A stretch of DNA of 64,000 nt from Dokdonella_A sp966248875 (lineage in GTDB: Bacteria; Pseudomonadota; Gammaproteobacteria; Xanthomonadales; Rhodanobacteraceae). The translations under genes were made by a program, and so were the position numbers. The stretch is from positions 1-64,000 of the forward strand of contig CBINBI010000003.1 of assembly GCA_966248875.1 (NCBI GenBank), read 5' to 3'. Positions 23,366 through 32,814 of this stretch are shown here, piece by piece. Position 1 is the stretch's first letter; each line of letters opens with the position of its first letter. Below the pieces are notes generated by a model, which saw nothing but the letters and a program-made list of their open reading frames with translations, searched no databases and was not told the DNA's origin.

Positions 23366-24649
23366 CTACGGCCGCTCGAGAATCGCGACCACGCCCATGC
23401 CGCCGGCCGTGCAGATCGAGATCAGCCCGCGGCCGCTGCCTTTCTCTTCGAGCAGCCGGGCGAGCGTCGCGATGATGCGCGCGCCGGTCGCGGCGAACGG
23501 ATGGCCGACGGCGAGGCTGGAGCCGTTGACGTTGATCTTGGCGGGATCGATCGCGCCGAGCGGCTTGTCGCGGCCGAGCCGGTTCCGGCAGTAATCGGCC
23601 GATTCGAGCGCGCGCAGCGTACACAGCACCTGCGCGGCGAACGCCTCGTGGATCTCGTAGAAATCGAAATCCTGCAGCGCGAGCCCGGCCTCGTCGAGCA
23701 CGCGCGAGATCGCGATGGTCGGTGCCATCAGCAGTCCCTCGCCGTGCGTGAAATCGACCGCCGCGACGCGCGAATGGGTGAGGTAGGCCTGGATCTGCAG
23801 CCCGCGCTCCTTCGCCCAGTCCTCGCTCGCGAGCAGCACCGCGGCGGCGCCGTCCGAGAGCGGGCTCGAATTGCCGGCGGTGAGCGTGCCATGGCCGGAT
23901 GTCTTGTCGAAGGCGGGCTTGAGCTTGGCGAGCTTCTCCATGCTCGTGTCCGGGCGCAGGATGTTGTCCTGGCTGACGCCGCGGAACGGCACGACGAGAT
24001 TCTCGAAGAACCCGCGCCGGTACGCCGCTGCGAGCTTCTGGTGACTGGCGAGCGCGAGCCGGTCCTGCTCTTCGCGCGAAATGTTCCACTCGCGCGCCAT
24101 CAGCTCGCAGTGATCGCCCATCGACTTGCCGGTGCGCGGCTCGGCGACGCCGGGAAACGAAGGCTTGAGCTCGCCGAGCGAGAAACCCCTGACCGCGGTT
24201 TCGATCTTGCTCTTGAGATCCTTCGCGCGATTCACCGCGAGCACGCGCTGGTTGAGCGCGCGCGAGTAGACGATCGGCACGTCGCTGGTGGTGTCCGCGC
24301 CGGCCGCGATGCCGACCTCGATCTGGCCCGTCGCGATCTTGTTGCCGATGATGATCGCGTTGTCGAGCGACGTGCCGCAGGCGCGCGCGGTCGTGATGCC
24401 CGGCGTGGTCGGCGCGAGGCCGGAGGACAGCGTCGCCTCGCGCGCGAGGTTCCAGTCGAACGCGTGCTTGATGACCGCGCCGAGCGCGACCTCGCCGAGC
24501 TCGAGGCCGTGCAGGCCGAATCGCTCCACCAGCGAGCCCAGCACCTTGACCGACATGCCGAAGTTGCCGATGTCGGCGTATGCCGTGTTCTGGCGGCAGA
24601 ACGGGATGCGGACGCCGCCGATGATGCCGACTCGTCTCAATGCGGTCAC
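23366..24649 (-). CDS. Acetyl-CoA C-acyltransferase (FadI-type thiolase)
   Basis: 427 aa, the length of FadI/trifunctional-beta type thiolases. It catalyses thiolytic cleavage of 3-ketoacyl-CoA in beta-oxidation (or the reverse condensation). The nucleophilic cysteine is C91 in ARACGTS; the other catalytic residues are in HEAFAAQ (H334), VGHPFAATGAR (H383) and SICTAGGMG (C413). No multifunctional FadJ partner is adjacent, which differs from classic fadIJ operons. Confidence 0.92.
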   Translation of the reverse strand: MTALRRVGIIGGVRIPFCRQNTAYADIGNFGMSVKVLGSLVERFGLHGLELGEVALGAVIKHAFDWNLAREATLSSGLAPTTPGITTARACGTSLDNAIIIGNKIATGQIEVGIAAGADTTSDVPIVYSRALNQRVLAVNRAKDLKSKIETAVRGFSLGELKPSFPGVAEPRTGKSMGDHCELMAREWNISREEQDRLALASHQKLAAAYRRGFFENLVVPFRGVSQDNILRPDTSMEKLAKLKPAFDKTSGHGTLTAGNSSPLSDGAAAVLLASEDWAKERGLQIQAYLTHSRVAAVDFTHGEGLLMAPTIAISRVLDEAGLALQDFDFYEIHEAFAAQVLCTLRALESADYCRNRLGRDKPLGAIDPAKINVNGSSLAVGHPFAATGARIIATLARLLEEKGSGRGLISICTAGGMGVVAILERP

Positions 24650-24809
24650 GATGGGCCTATAGCGGATTCTTCTTCGCTGGCGCGCCGTACGGCGCGCGTC
24701 ACAGCCGTATTGTAGAACCTCGCGCCGGCCGCCGCTGCATGCGCGCGTCGCGTTTCGAGAGTCCGGCCGCGCCCGTTCACGGCGCGATCACGAAGCGTAC
24801 GCGCGCAGC

Positions 24810-25742
24810 TCAACGCAAGCCTTCGGGCGGCGGTCCCCAGTGCGCCTGGTTGTGCCGCCAGAGATCGAGGAACCATGTACGGAACATCGGGATTTCCTCG
24901 CCGCGCGCATCGTCGCCGAGGCCTTCGAGCAGCGTCTCGGGCTTCGCCCCCGCGTGCGCGACCTGGATCATGCGGTCGAACAGCTCCGTCCAGAGCGGCG
25001 TGTAGGCGATGGAGGGCTCGCGCTGGCGCAGGCTCGCGGCGAGCTTTGCCGCGTCGGCACCTCCGCCCGGCTTCAGCGCCACCGCCTGCACCCACGGCGA
25101 GTCGCTCATCATGAGCAGCGGCTCGAAGCCCGCGTGCCGCATGAACGCGCGCACTTCCTCCGGCGTGGAGAACTGGTTGCGCGCGACGTCCTTGCGCTGG
25201 CTCGGGTCCGCATGGCGATGCTGGTCCACCTCGAGCATGAAACGCCGCCAGCCGACGGGGCTCGCAAGATTCCACGTGTCGAAGTACAGAATCCCGCCGG
25301 GCTTCAGCACGCGCGCGAGATCCTCGAGGTAGAGGAAGAAATCTTCCTTGTCCATGTGGATGAACACGGCAACGCAGTACGCCTTGTCGAAGCTCGCGTC
25401 AGCGATGCCGTCGAGCCGGCTGCGCCTGAGCTCGGTGAAGCCGACGTTGGAGAGGCCCGCGAGGCGCGTGCGTGCCACCTCCAGCATGTTCGCGGAGATG
25501 TCCGCCCCTTCCCAACGTGCGACTTTCGGTGCGAGCTCGAGGCCGATGCGGCCGACGCCGCAGCCGAGCTCCAGTACGCGATCGCCGGGTGAGAGATCGA
25601 GTGCGTTCGCGACCTGCCGCGCCGTGTACGCGCCGGTCAGGCGCGCGACGTCCTCGCTCGCGCTGCCGTCGACGGCGAGCAGCGCGCCGACGGTCGTCGA
25701 CGCCTTGTCATCCCAGAAAGCCTTGTAATTCGTCACCTGCAT
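24810..25742 (-). CDS. Class I SAM-dependent methyltransferase
   Basis: 310 aa from the ATG at 25742 (MQVTNYKAFWDDKA). The AdoMet-binding motif I is RVLELGCGVGRIGLEL; motif II/post-I follows as WEGADISANMLEVA, and the later segment LARVLKPGGILYFDTWNL is typical of Methyltransf_11/25 domains. The substrate is unknown. The C-terminal 100 residues beyond the core (from about 205) contain AFMRHAGFEPLLMM. It lies alone, with a GNAT gene upstream in the same direction. Confidence 0.86.
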   Translation of the reverse strand: MQVTNYKAFWDDKASTTVGALLAVDGSASEDVARLTGAYTARQVANALDLSPGDRVLELGCGVGRIGLELAPKVARWEGADISANMLEVARTRLAGLSNVGFTELRRSRLDGIADASFDKAYCVAVFIHMDKEDFFLYLEDLARVLKPGGILYFDTWNLASPVGWRRFMLEVDQHRHADPSQRKDVARNQFSTPEEVRAFMRHAGFEPLLMMSDSPWVQAVALKPGGGADAAKLAASLRQREPSIAYTPLWTELFDRMIQVAHAGAKPETLLEGLGDDARGEEIPMFRTWFLDLWRHNQAHWGPPPEGLR

Positions 25743-25814
25743 TGCGAGCGCACGCGCCTCGTCCGGATTCGGGTGGGCGATGTTACCGCGTCGGCCGCTC
25801 GGCTTCGCGTTTTT

Positions 25815-25857
25815 CCCCCTTGCGGGGCTTCTCGCCGCTCCCGCTTGCGGGGTGGAG
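25815..25857. repeat. Dispersed palindromic repeats, degenerate plus good copy
   Basis: CCCCCTTGCGGGG (25815-25827) and CTCCCGCTTGCGGGG followed by TGGAGG (25838-25857). Same core as the other copies in the window; they sit in the 155-base gap between the methyltransferase and GNAT genes. Confidence 0.7.
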
Positions 25858-25897
25858 GATTCGCGGTTGCTCCTTTGCGACGTGCCGCGGAAAGAAG

Positions 25898-26383
25898 CTA
25901 CGCCTTCCGATCGAATTCGATGTAGGCCTTCTGATAAAGGCTGTAGTAGGCGGGCTCCATGCCGAGCGCCGCGTACGTCGCCTGTGCTCCGGTGTTTTCC
26001 TTTTCGACGTAGAGGCGCAGACCGATCACGCCCTCGCTCGCCCGGGCGCGCGAGTCCACCTCGCGGTACATCGCGCTGAACACGCCGCGCCGCCGTGCTT
26101 CGGGCAGCACGTAGACGCTCTGGATCCACCACCAGCCGCCGTTGCGCCAGTCGCTCCACTCGTGCGTGATCAGAAGGCTGCCGACCGGCTTTGCGTCGTG
26201 CTCGGCGACGACATAGAAGCCGCGTTCGGGATGATCGAACACGGCGACGATGCCCCGAGTCAGCACGTCGCGATCAAGGCGCTTCTTCTCGCTTTCATAG
26301 GCCATCGCCATGTTGCAGTCGGCGAGAAAAGCGACATCGGCGCGCGTTGCGTTGCGGATGAGGATGGGCGGCTCGTTATGCAT
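25898..26383 (-). CDS. GNAT-family N-acetyltransferase
   Basis: 161 aa from the ATG at 26383 (MHNEPPILIRNATRADVAFL). It has the GNAT fold: motif A is the IQSVYVLPEARRRGVFSAMY region with the R-R-x-G acetyl-CoA loop, and a C-terminal beta strand follows at LRLYVEKENTGAQATYAALGM. The substrate is unknown. It is separated by 78 bases from ntrC upstream in the same direction. Confidence 0.88.
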   Translation of the reverse strand: MHNEPPILIRNATRADVAFLADCNMAMAYESEKKRLDRDVLTRGIVAVFDHPERGFYVVAEHDAKPVGSLLITHEWSDWRNGGWWWIQSVYVLPEARRRGVFSAMYREVDSRARASEGVIGLRLYVEKENTGAQATYAALGMEPAYYSLYQKAYIEFDRKA

Positions 26384-26461
26384 GAGGACAGGCTTCGTTG
26401 GGCGTCGGGCGTCGGCGCACATTCGTCGATGCGGTCGGCGGGCGAAAGCCCGCCTCCATTA

Positions 26462-27868
<1,407 letters not shown>

Positions 27869-27896
27869 GCGGCCTCCGCGAATGCGTCTTCGCGCT

Positions 27897-28925
27897 TCAT
27901 GCTTGGCCTCCGTCGTCGGACACTGGCAGCAGCAGCGTGAACACGGTCGCACCAGGCCGGCTCGCATGCGTCAGCTCGCCGCCGTGCTCGCGCGCGATCT
28001 CGCGCGCGATCGCGAGGCCGAGCCCGCTGCCGTCCGCGCGTCCGGACACCAGCGGCTCGAACAACGTCTGCGCGAGCTCGGTCGGCACGCCCCGCCCGTC
28101 GTCGGCGACGTCGATGCGCAGCGCGAGCCGCAGCGTGCGCTCGCCGATCCGCGCCGCGTGCTCGGCGCGCGTGCGCAGCGTAATCGTCTGCGCGCCCGCC
28201 TCGATCGCGTTGCGCGCGAGATTCAGCAAAGCCTGCTGCAGGCGGTCGCTGTCGGCGTTGATCGCAGGCAGGCTGGGATCGTAGTCGCGGCGGAGCTGCG
28301 GGGCCACCGTCTCCGCGGCGACGAGCGCGGCGACGCGCTCGACCGCTTCGTGGATGTTCGTCCGCGCGAGCCGCGGCTTCGCGCCCACGCGCAGCAACCG
28401 GTCCGACAGCGCCGCGACGCGGTCGACCTCGGCCATGATCAGCTCCGCCAGCTCGGTCAGCTCCGGCGTCACGAGGCGGCGCCGCAGCAGCTGCGCCGCG
28501 CCCCGCACGCCGGCCAGCGGGCCTTTCACCTCGTGCGCAAAGCCGCGCAGTGATTCCGACAGGCGCGGCGTTGCCAGGTCCACGCCGGGCGCCTGCACTT
28601 CGATCAGCAGCAACTCGTCGTCGAGCGGCGTCAGCGCGAGATCGGCCGCGCGATCGCCGATCGCCGTGCGCAGGCGCGCGTCGCGCAGCCGGATGCGGCG
28701 CTGCTCGCTCGCCGCACGCGCAGCGGCGTCGGCGAGCTGCGGCGGCTTGGCGTCCAACATCGCGACCGGTTCGCCGCGCCATTTGCGCATGCCGGAACCG
28801 AGCCACTCGGCCAGTGCCGGATTGGCGGCCTGCACGACGAGATCACGGCCAACGAGCGCCATCGCCGTGGCGCACTGATCCATGAAGGCGCGGTGCTGCG
28901 GCTTGACGGAGGTACTCGATTCCAC
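27897..28925 (-). CDS. ntrB: Nitrogen regulation sensor histidine kinase NtrB
   Basis: 342 aa from a GTG at 28925. A PAS-type sensor region covers residues 8-115. The phosphoacceptor H131 lies in LRGFAHEVKGPLAGVRGAAQLL, the NtrB-type H-box. N-box QALLNLARNAIEAG, G1 DDGRGVP and G2 SGLGLAIAREI follow. It phosphorylates NtrC under nitrogen limitation, normally controlled by PII. A -10-like TAGAAT ends seven bases before the GTG, so the message may be leaderless, or translation may start at the in-frame ATG at 28883. No glnA or glnK is adjacent. Confidence 0.9.
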   Translation of the reverse strand: MESSTSVKPQHRAFMDQCATAMALVGRDLVVQAANPALAEWLGSGMRKWRGEPVAMLDAKPPQLADAAARAASEQRRIRLRDARLRTAIGDRAADLALTPLDDELLLIEVQAPGVDLATPRLSESLRGFAHEVKGPLAGVRGAAQLLRRRLVTPELTELAELIMAEVDRVAALSDRLLRVGAKPRLARTNIHEAVERVAALVAAETVAPQLRRDYDPSLPAINADSDRLQQALLNLARNAIEAGAQTITLRTRAEHAARIGERTLRLALRIDVADDGRGVPTELAQTLFEPLVSGRADGSGLGLAIAREIAREHGGELTHASRPGATVFTLLLPVSDDGGQA

Positions 28926-29164
28926 TGCACCATTCTAGTGCGGCGCGTGGCTGAGCGACGCTGAATTGCACCGGCGCAGGGAGCACCTCGCGTCCTCGCC
29001 TTATGGCGACGTCGGGAACGGGTCCCGGTGTACCGATGCCAGAGCAGCTCAGGCGGCACCGCCAAAACGATGGCGTTTTATGTCCGCTGATTGTCGTGTT
29101 CCGGTATTTACGGCGAAGTGCGGCGGGCCCAGCATGCGTGTACCCTCTAGCAGGAGAGCACCAA

Positions 29165-29731
29165 ATGTCCTCGCAGAACACCGCCCTCATCGTCATCGAC
29201 GCGCAGGAATCGTTCCGGCACCGGGCGTACTGGAGCGACGCCGATGCGCCGGCATTTTTTGACCGGATGCAGGCCCTGATCGACGGCGCGGCGGCGCGCC
29301 GCATCCCGATCGTGCAGCTTTTCCACGTCGAGGATGCCGGCGCGTTCTCCCTCGCCAGCGGGCACGTGCGCACGCTCGCGCCGCTGTCCATCGCGCCTGA
29401 CGCGGTGTTCCACAAGCACCGCCACAGCGCACTGGTCGGCAGCGGCCTGCCGGTCTGGCTGACCGAGCGCGGCATCCGCCGGCTGATCGTCTCCGGCATC
29501 CGGACGGAGCAATGCTGCGAGACGACGACGCGCCACGCTTCCGATCTCGGCTTCGAGGTCGATTTTGTCAGCGAGGCGACGCTGACGTTCGCGATGACCG
29601 CGCGCGACGGGCGCACGTGGAGCGCCCACGAGATCAAGGCACGCACCGAGCTCGTGCTCGCCGACCGCTTCGCTCGGATCGTGACGGTCGAGGAAGCGCT
29701 CGACGGCGCCGCCGCGAGGCGCGCGGCGTGA
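29165..29731 (+). CDS. Isochorismatase-family cysteine hydrolase
   Basis: 188 aa. The ATG at 29165 follows AGGAGAG. The family catalytic triad is visible as D12 in LIVIDAQESF, K84 in HKHRHSAL, and the cysteine at 117/118 in SGIRTEQCCETTTR. Members hydrolyse isochorismate, nicotinamide, N-carbamoylsarcosine and related amides; the substrate here is unknown. Its stop overlaps the GTG of the next gene by four bases, coupling it to a GlxA-type regulator that probably controls it. Confidence 0.9.
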   Translation: MSSQNTALIVIDAQESFRHRAYWSDADAPAFFDRMQALIDGAAARRIPIVQLFHVEDAGAFSLASGHVRTLAPLSIAPDAVFHKHRHSALVGSGLPVWLTERGIRRLIVSGIRTEQCCETTTRHASDLGFEVDFVSEATLTFAMTARDGRTWSAHEIKARTELVLADRFARIVTVEEALDGAAARRAA

Positions 29732-30786
29732 ACGCGGTGCCGCGGCGGATTCCGGTCTGGGTGATCGTGCCGCCGCGCGTGCTGCTGCTCGACATCGCAG
29801 GCCCGCTCGAAGTGCTGCGCCGCGCCGGGCTCGAGCAAGGCGAGATCGCGTTCGACGTCCGCTGCGCGAGCACCGCGCGAACGGTGACAAGCTCGATCGG
29901 CCTCGAGCTGTCCGGGATCGAGCCGCTGCCCGCCTCGGTTCCCGACGATGCGATGATCGTCGTTCCCGGCAGCGCCGATGCCACCGCGTTCGCGGCGGAT
30001 GTGCCGGACGCTGCCGCGGCGCGCGACGAGGCAGAGATCGTGCGCTGGCTGCAACAGCACGTCGGCCCGGGGCACACGCTGGTCTCGATCTGCTCGGGCG
30101 CGCTGCTCGCGGCGCGCGCCGGCCTGCTCGACGGGCGCGAGTGCACGACGCATTTCACCTGCTGCGCCGAGCTGGCGGCGCTCGCTCCCGGCGCGCGCGT
30201 CATCGAGAACCGGCTCTACGTCGTCGACGGCAACCGCTGCAGCAGCGCCGGCGTCACGGCCGGCACCGACCTGATGCTGCACCTCGTCGCCGCGCTGCTC
30301 GGGCCCGCCGTCGCCTCGTCGATCGCGCGGCATCTCGTCATCTACCTGCGCCGCAGCGGTGCCGACCCGCAGCTCTCGCCGTGGCTGGAAGGCCGCAATC
30401 ACATCCACCCGGCCGTGCACCGCGTGCAGGACGCGATTGCGGCGGACCCGGCGCGGCCGTGGACGCTGTCCGCGCTAGCGCGCATCGCGAACACGAGTCC
30501 GCGCCACCTCTCGCGCCTTTTCAACGAGCACGCGGGCATGGGCATTCCGGACTACGTCAACCGCCTGCGCGTAGCGCTCGCCCGCGAGCTGCTCGGCCAG
30601 ACGAGGCTCGACATGGAACGCATCGCCGAGCGCAGCGGATTCGCGTCCGCACGCCAGTTGCGCCGCGCCTGGCGCCGCTCGTACGCGACGCCGCCGCACG
30701 CAGCGCGAGCCGTGCGCGCTTCGTCCGCCCGCGCGGCAGCATCATCGAGGGCAAACGCCGACGCGGGGCTCGCGGACAGCCGATGA
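29728..30786 (+). CDS. GlxA-family AraC-type transcriptional regulator with DJ-1/PfpI domain
   Basis: 352 aa from a GTG at 29728 overlapping the hydrolase stop (GTGA). The N-terminal DJ-1/PfpI-like amidotransferase fold has the nucleophile-elbow motif LVSICSGALLAARAGLL. The C-terminal AraC domain (about residues 230-325) has two helix-turn-helices, with WTLSALARIANTSPRHLSRLFNEH and MERIAERSGFASARQLRRAWRR. Regulators of this group often sense amides or quaternary amines and control the adjacent hydrolase. The last 30 residues are low-complexity. Confidence 0.9.
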   Translation: MNAVPRRIPVWVIVPPRVLLLDIAGPLEVLRRAGLEQGEIAFDVRCASTARTVTSSIGLELSGIEPLPASVPDDAMIVVPGSADATAFAADVPDAAAARDEAEIVRWLQQHVGPGHTLVSICSGALLAARAGLLDGRECTTHFTCCAELAALAPGARVIENRLYVVDGNRCSSAGVTAGTDLMLHLVAALLGPAVASSIARHLVIYLRRSGADPQLSPWLEGRNHIHPAVHRVQDAIAADPARPWTLSALARIANTSPRHLSRLFNEHAGMGIPDYVNRLRVALARELLGQTRLDMERIAERSGFASARQLRRAWRRSYATPPHAARAVRASSARAAASSRANADAGLADSR

Positions 30787-30863
30787 TCGGCTGCGCTCCG
30801 CTTGCTCTCGCCGATCCTTGACACGGCCACACGGGCCGAGCACGCAACGGAGAGCCGAACGAC

Positions 30864-31760
30864 ATGAGCGAAAAACGCGCCCGATTCGATTTCGACATCG
30901 ATTTCTCCAACGGCGGCGGCCTTTCCGGACGCGCGTTCCGCCTCGACATCGAGGGCGACGACATCAGCGACGAGGCACTTGCGGATGCCGTCGTGCGCGA
31001 CCTGCGACTGCTGATGGTCGACGCGGTGCGGATCCGCAACAAGTCGATCGTCGCCGAGCCGCACAAGCGCAGCGGGATCGCCGCGACCGCATCCGCCGCC
31101 GGCCAGCGCTTCGTCGATCTCAGCCACACGATCGAGGACGGCATGATCACCTACAAGGGGCTGCCCGCGCCGCTGATCTGCGATCACCTGAGCCGCGAAG
31201 CCTCGCGCACGCACTATGCGCCCGGCACCGAGTTCCAGATCGGCCGCATCACGATGGTCGCCAATACGGGCACGTACATCGACAGTCCGTTCCATCGCTA
31301 CGCCAACGGTGCCGACGTCGCCGATTTCGATCTCGCCTCGATCGCGCTGCTCGATGCGATCGTCGTGCGCGTCACCGGCATGTCCGGCCGTGCGATTCCG
31401 CGCAGCGCGTTCGCGGCCTTCGACGTGCGTGGCAAGGCCGTGCTCGTGCACACCGGCTGGGACGCGCACTGGCGCACCGACCGCTATTTCGAAGGCCACC
31501 CGTTCCTGACCGCCGACGCCGCCGCGTTCCTGCGCGATGCCGGCGCACGCATCGTCGGCATCGACTCGCTCAACATCGACGACACGGCTGACCTCGCGCG
31601 GCCCGTGCACACGACGCTGCTCGGCGCGGGGATTCCGATCGTCGAGCACCTGTGCCGTCTCGATGCCCTGCCGGTCACCGGCGCGCGCTTTTCCGCGGTG
31701 CCGCCCAAGGTGCGCGGCATGGGCACGTTCCCGGTGCGCGCATTCGCGGTGGTCGGCTAG
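30864..31760 (+). CDS. Cyclase-family (kynurenine formamidase-like) protein with altered metal motif
   Basis: 298 aa. Residues 1-75 form an extra N-terminal segment; the cyclase fold starts at FVDLSHTIEDGMITYKG. The family normally carries HxGTHxDxPxH for metal binding and catalysis; here the region reads ANTGTYIDSPFHRY, so the first two histidines are N134 and Y138 while D140 and H144 remain. VGIDSLNIDD and GAGIPIVEHLCRLDALP complete the fold. Known relatives hydrolyse N-formylkynurenine or related amides. It follows the regulator gene by 77 bases and may belong to the same unit. Confidence 0.85.
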   Translation: MSEKRARFDFDIDFSNGGGLSGRAFRLDIEGDDISDEALADAVVRDLRLLMVDAVRIRNKSIVAEPHKRSGIAATASAAGQRFVDLSHTIEDGMITYKGLPAPLICDHLSREASRTHYAPGTEFQIGRITMVANTGTYIDSPFHRYANGADVADFDLASIALLDAIVVRVTGMSGRAIPRSAFAAFDVRGKAVLVHTGWDAHWRTDRYFEGHPFLTADAAAFLRDAGARIVGIDSLNIDDTADLARPVHTTLLGAGIPIVEHLCRLDALPVTGARFSAVPPKVRGMGTFPVRAFAVVG

Positions 31761-31822
31761 GCTGGAACGCCTCGCGGCGCGTGCCCCATGCTTGGCATCG
31801 CTCAACAGGGGAGTTCCTTTCG

Positions 31823-32341
31823 ATGAAGACACGCACCGCCATGGCAATGGCGACGGCCTTGTTTTGCGCCGGCATCGGCATCGGCTACGCCGCGCAGAAG
31901 AACCATCCTTCGATGTACCGCGGAAAAACCAGCGAGGAAGCGGCCACGTCGCTGATCGAGGCCGCGAAGGTCCAGGCCAGCAAAGGCTCCTGGGAACGCA
32001 TTGCGATCGGCCGGGTGCTTTATCTCGGCGGGCACAAGGCCGAGGGCCAGGCCATCTTCGACGCGATCCTCGCCGACGAACCCGAGGACAGCGACGAGTT
32101 CCGCATCGCGCGCGTCTACGTGGAAGCGCACGAATGGCCGAAGGCGAAGCGGCTCTTCGACAAGGTCGTCGCCGAAAGCCCGGACGACGAGAAAGCACTT
32201 GCGGACATCGGTGCGTATTACCTTCTGAACGGTGACCGCGCGACGGCCGAAAGCCTGTTCGACCGATCCTTCGAGACATCCGAGCTCTGGGCAACGATCA
32301 GCGCGGCCGGCGCATATCTCGGCGTCCCGCCGCAGGAGTAG
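31823..32341 (+). CDS. Exported TPR-like protein of unknown function
   Basis: 172 aa. An N-terminal hydrophobic helix MKTRTAMAMATALFCAGIGIGYAA acts as a signal or anchor. Residues 60-165 show a tetratricopeptide-like helical pattern (LYLGGHKAEGQAIFDAIL, WPKAKRLFDKVVAESPDD, YYLLNGDRATAESLFDRSF). AGGGGAG lies nine bases before the ATG. It ends 30 bases from the convergent pigment operon, and any link to it is not evident. Confidence 0.8.
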   Translation: MKTRTAMAMATALFCAGIGIGYAAQKNHPSMYRGKTSEEAATSLIEAAKVQASKGSWERIAIGRVLYLGGHKAEGQAIFDAILADEPEDSDEFRIARVYVEAHEWPKAKRLFDKVVAESPDDEKALADIGAYYLLNGDRATAESLFDRSFETSELWATISAAGAYLGVPPQE

Positions 32342-32371
32342 CGGATCTCCATCAGTCCCGAAGCCGCCTGC

Positions 32372-32812
32372 TCAGCCGGCAGCGATCACCGCCGCGCGTC
32401 CGCTCGCGAGCACGACGCCGTCGTGCTCGGCGCGGAACGCGTACTGCCAGCTGCCCTCGCCGCCGAGCAGTCGCTCGGCGTGCACGTCGAGATCGCCCGC
32501 CAGGCCGTCGAAACGCTCGACGCGCAGCTCGACATCGCGCAGCGAAACGAGAAATCCCGGCGCGGCGCGTGCGCCGGCGGCCTGCGCGACGAGACCGCCG
32601 TGCACGGCCATCGCCTGCGCGCCGTATTCGCAAAGGTGCAGCGCGCGCAGGTGCCCGTCGGAGAGCAGCGGATGATCGGGCCGCCGGTGCGATCCGCTGC
32701 GCATGTGGATCGAGGTGTCGTCCCAGGCGACGATTTCGTCGAGCAGGCACATCGTGCCCGCATGCGGAATCAGGCGGGACCAATCGGCCTTCGGCGGCAG
32801 GCTTCGCTGCAT
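32372..32812 (-). CDS. ApeP-like 3-hydroxyacyl-ACP dehydratase
   Basis: 146 aa. Hotdog-fold protein of the ApeP/COG4706 type: LIPHAGTMCLLDEIVAWDD near the N-terminus is the characteristic P-H-x-x-x-M-x-L-[LI]-D segment, and LCEYGAQAMAVHGG is the central helix. In aryl-polyene pathways ApeP works with ApeI to dehydrate ACP-bound beta-hydroxyacyl chains. It is the last gene of a six-gene minus-strand operon, with its ATG two bases after the exporter stop. Confidence 0.85.
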   Translation of the reverse strand: MQRSLPPKADWSRLIPHAGTMCLLDEIVAWDDTSIHMRSGSHRRPDHPLLSDGHLRALHLCEYGAQAMAVHGGLVAQAAGARAAPGFLVSLRDVELRVERFDGLAGDLDVHAERLLGGEGSWQYAFRAEHDGVVLASGRAAVIAAG

Positions 32813-32814
32813 CG

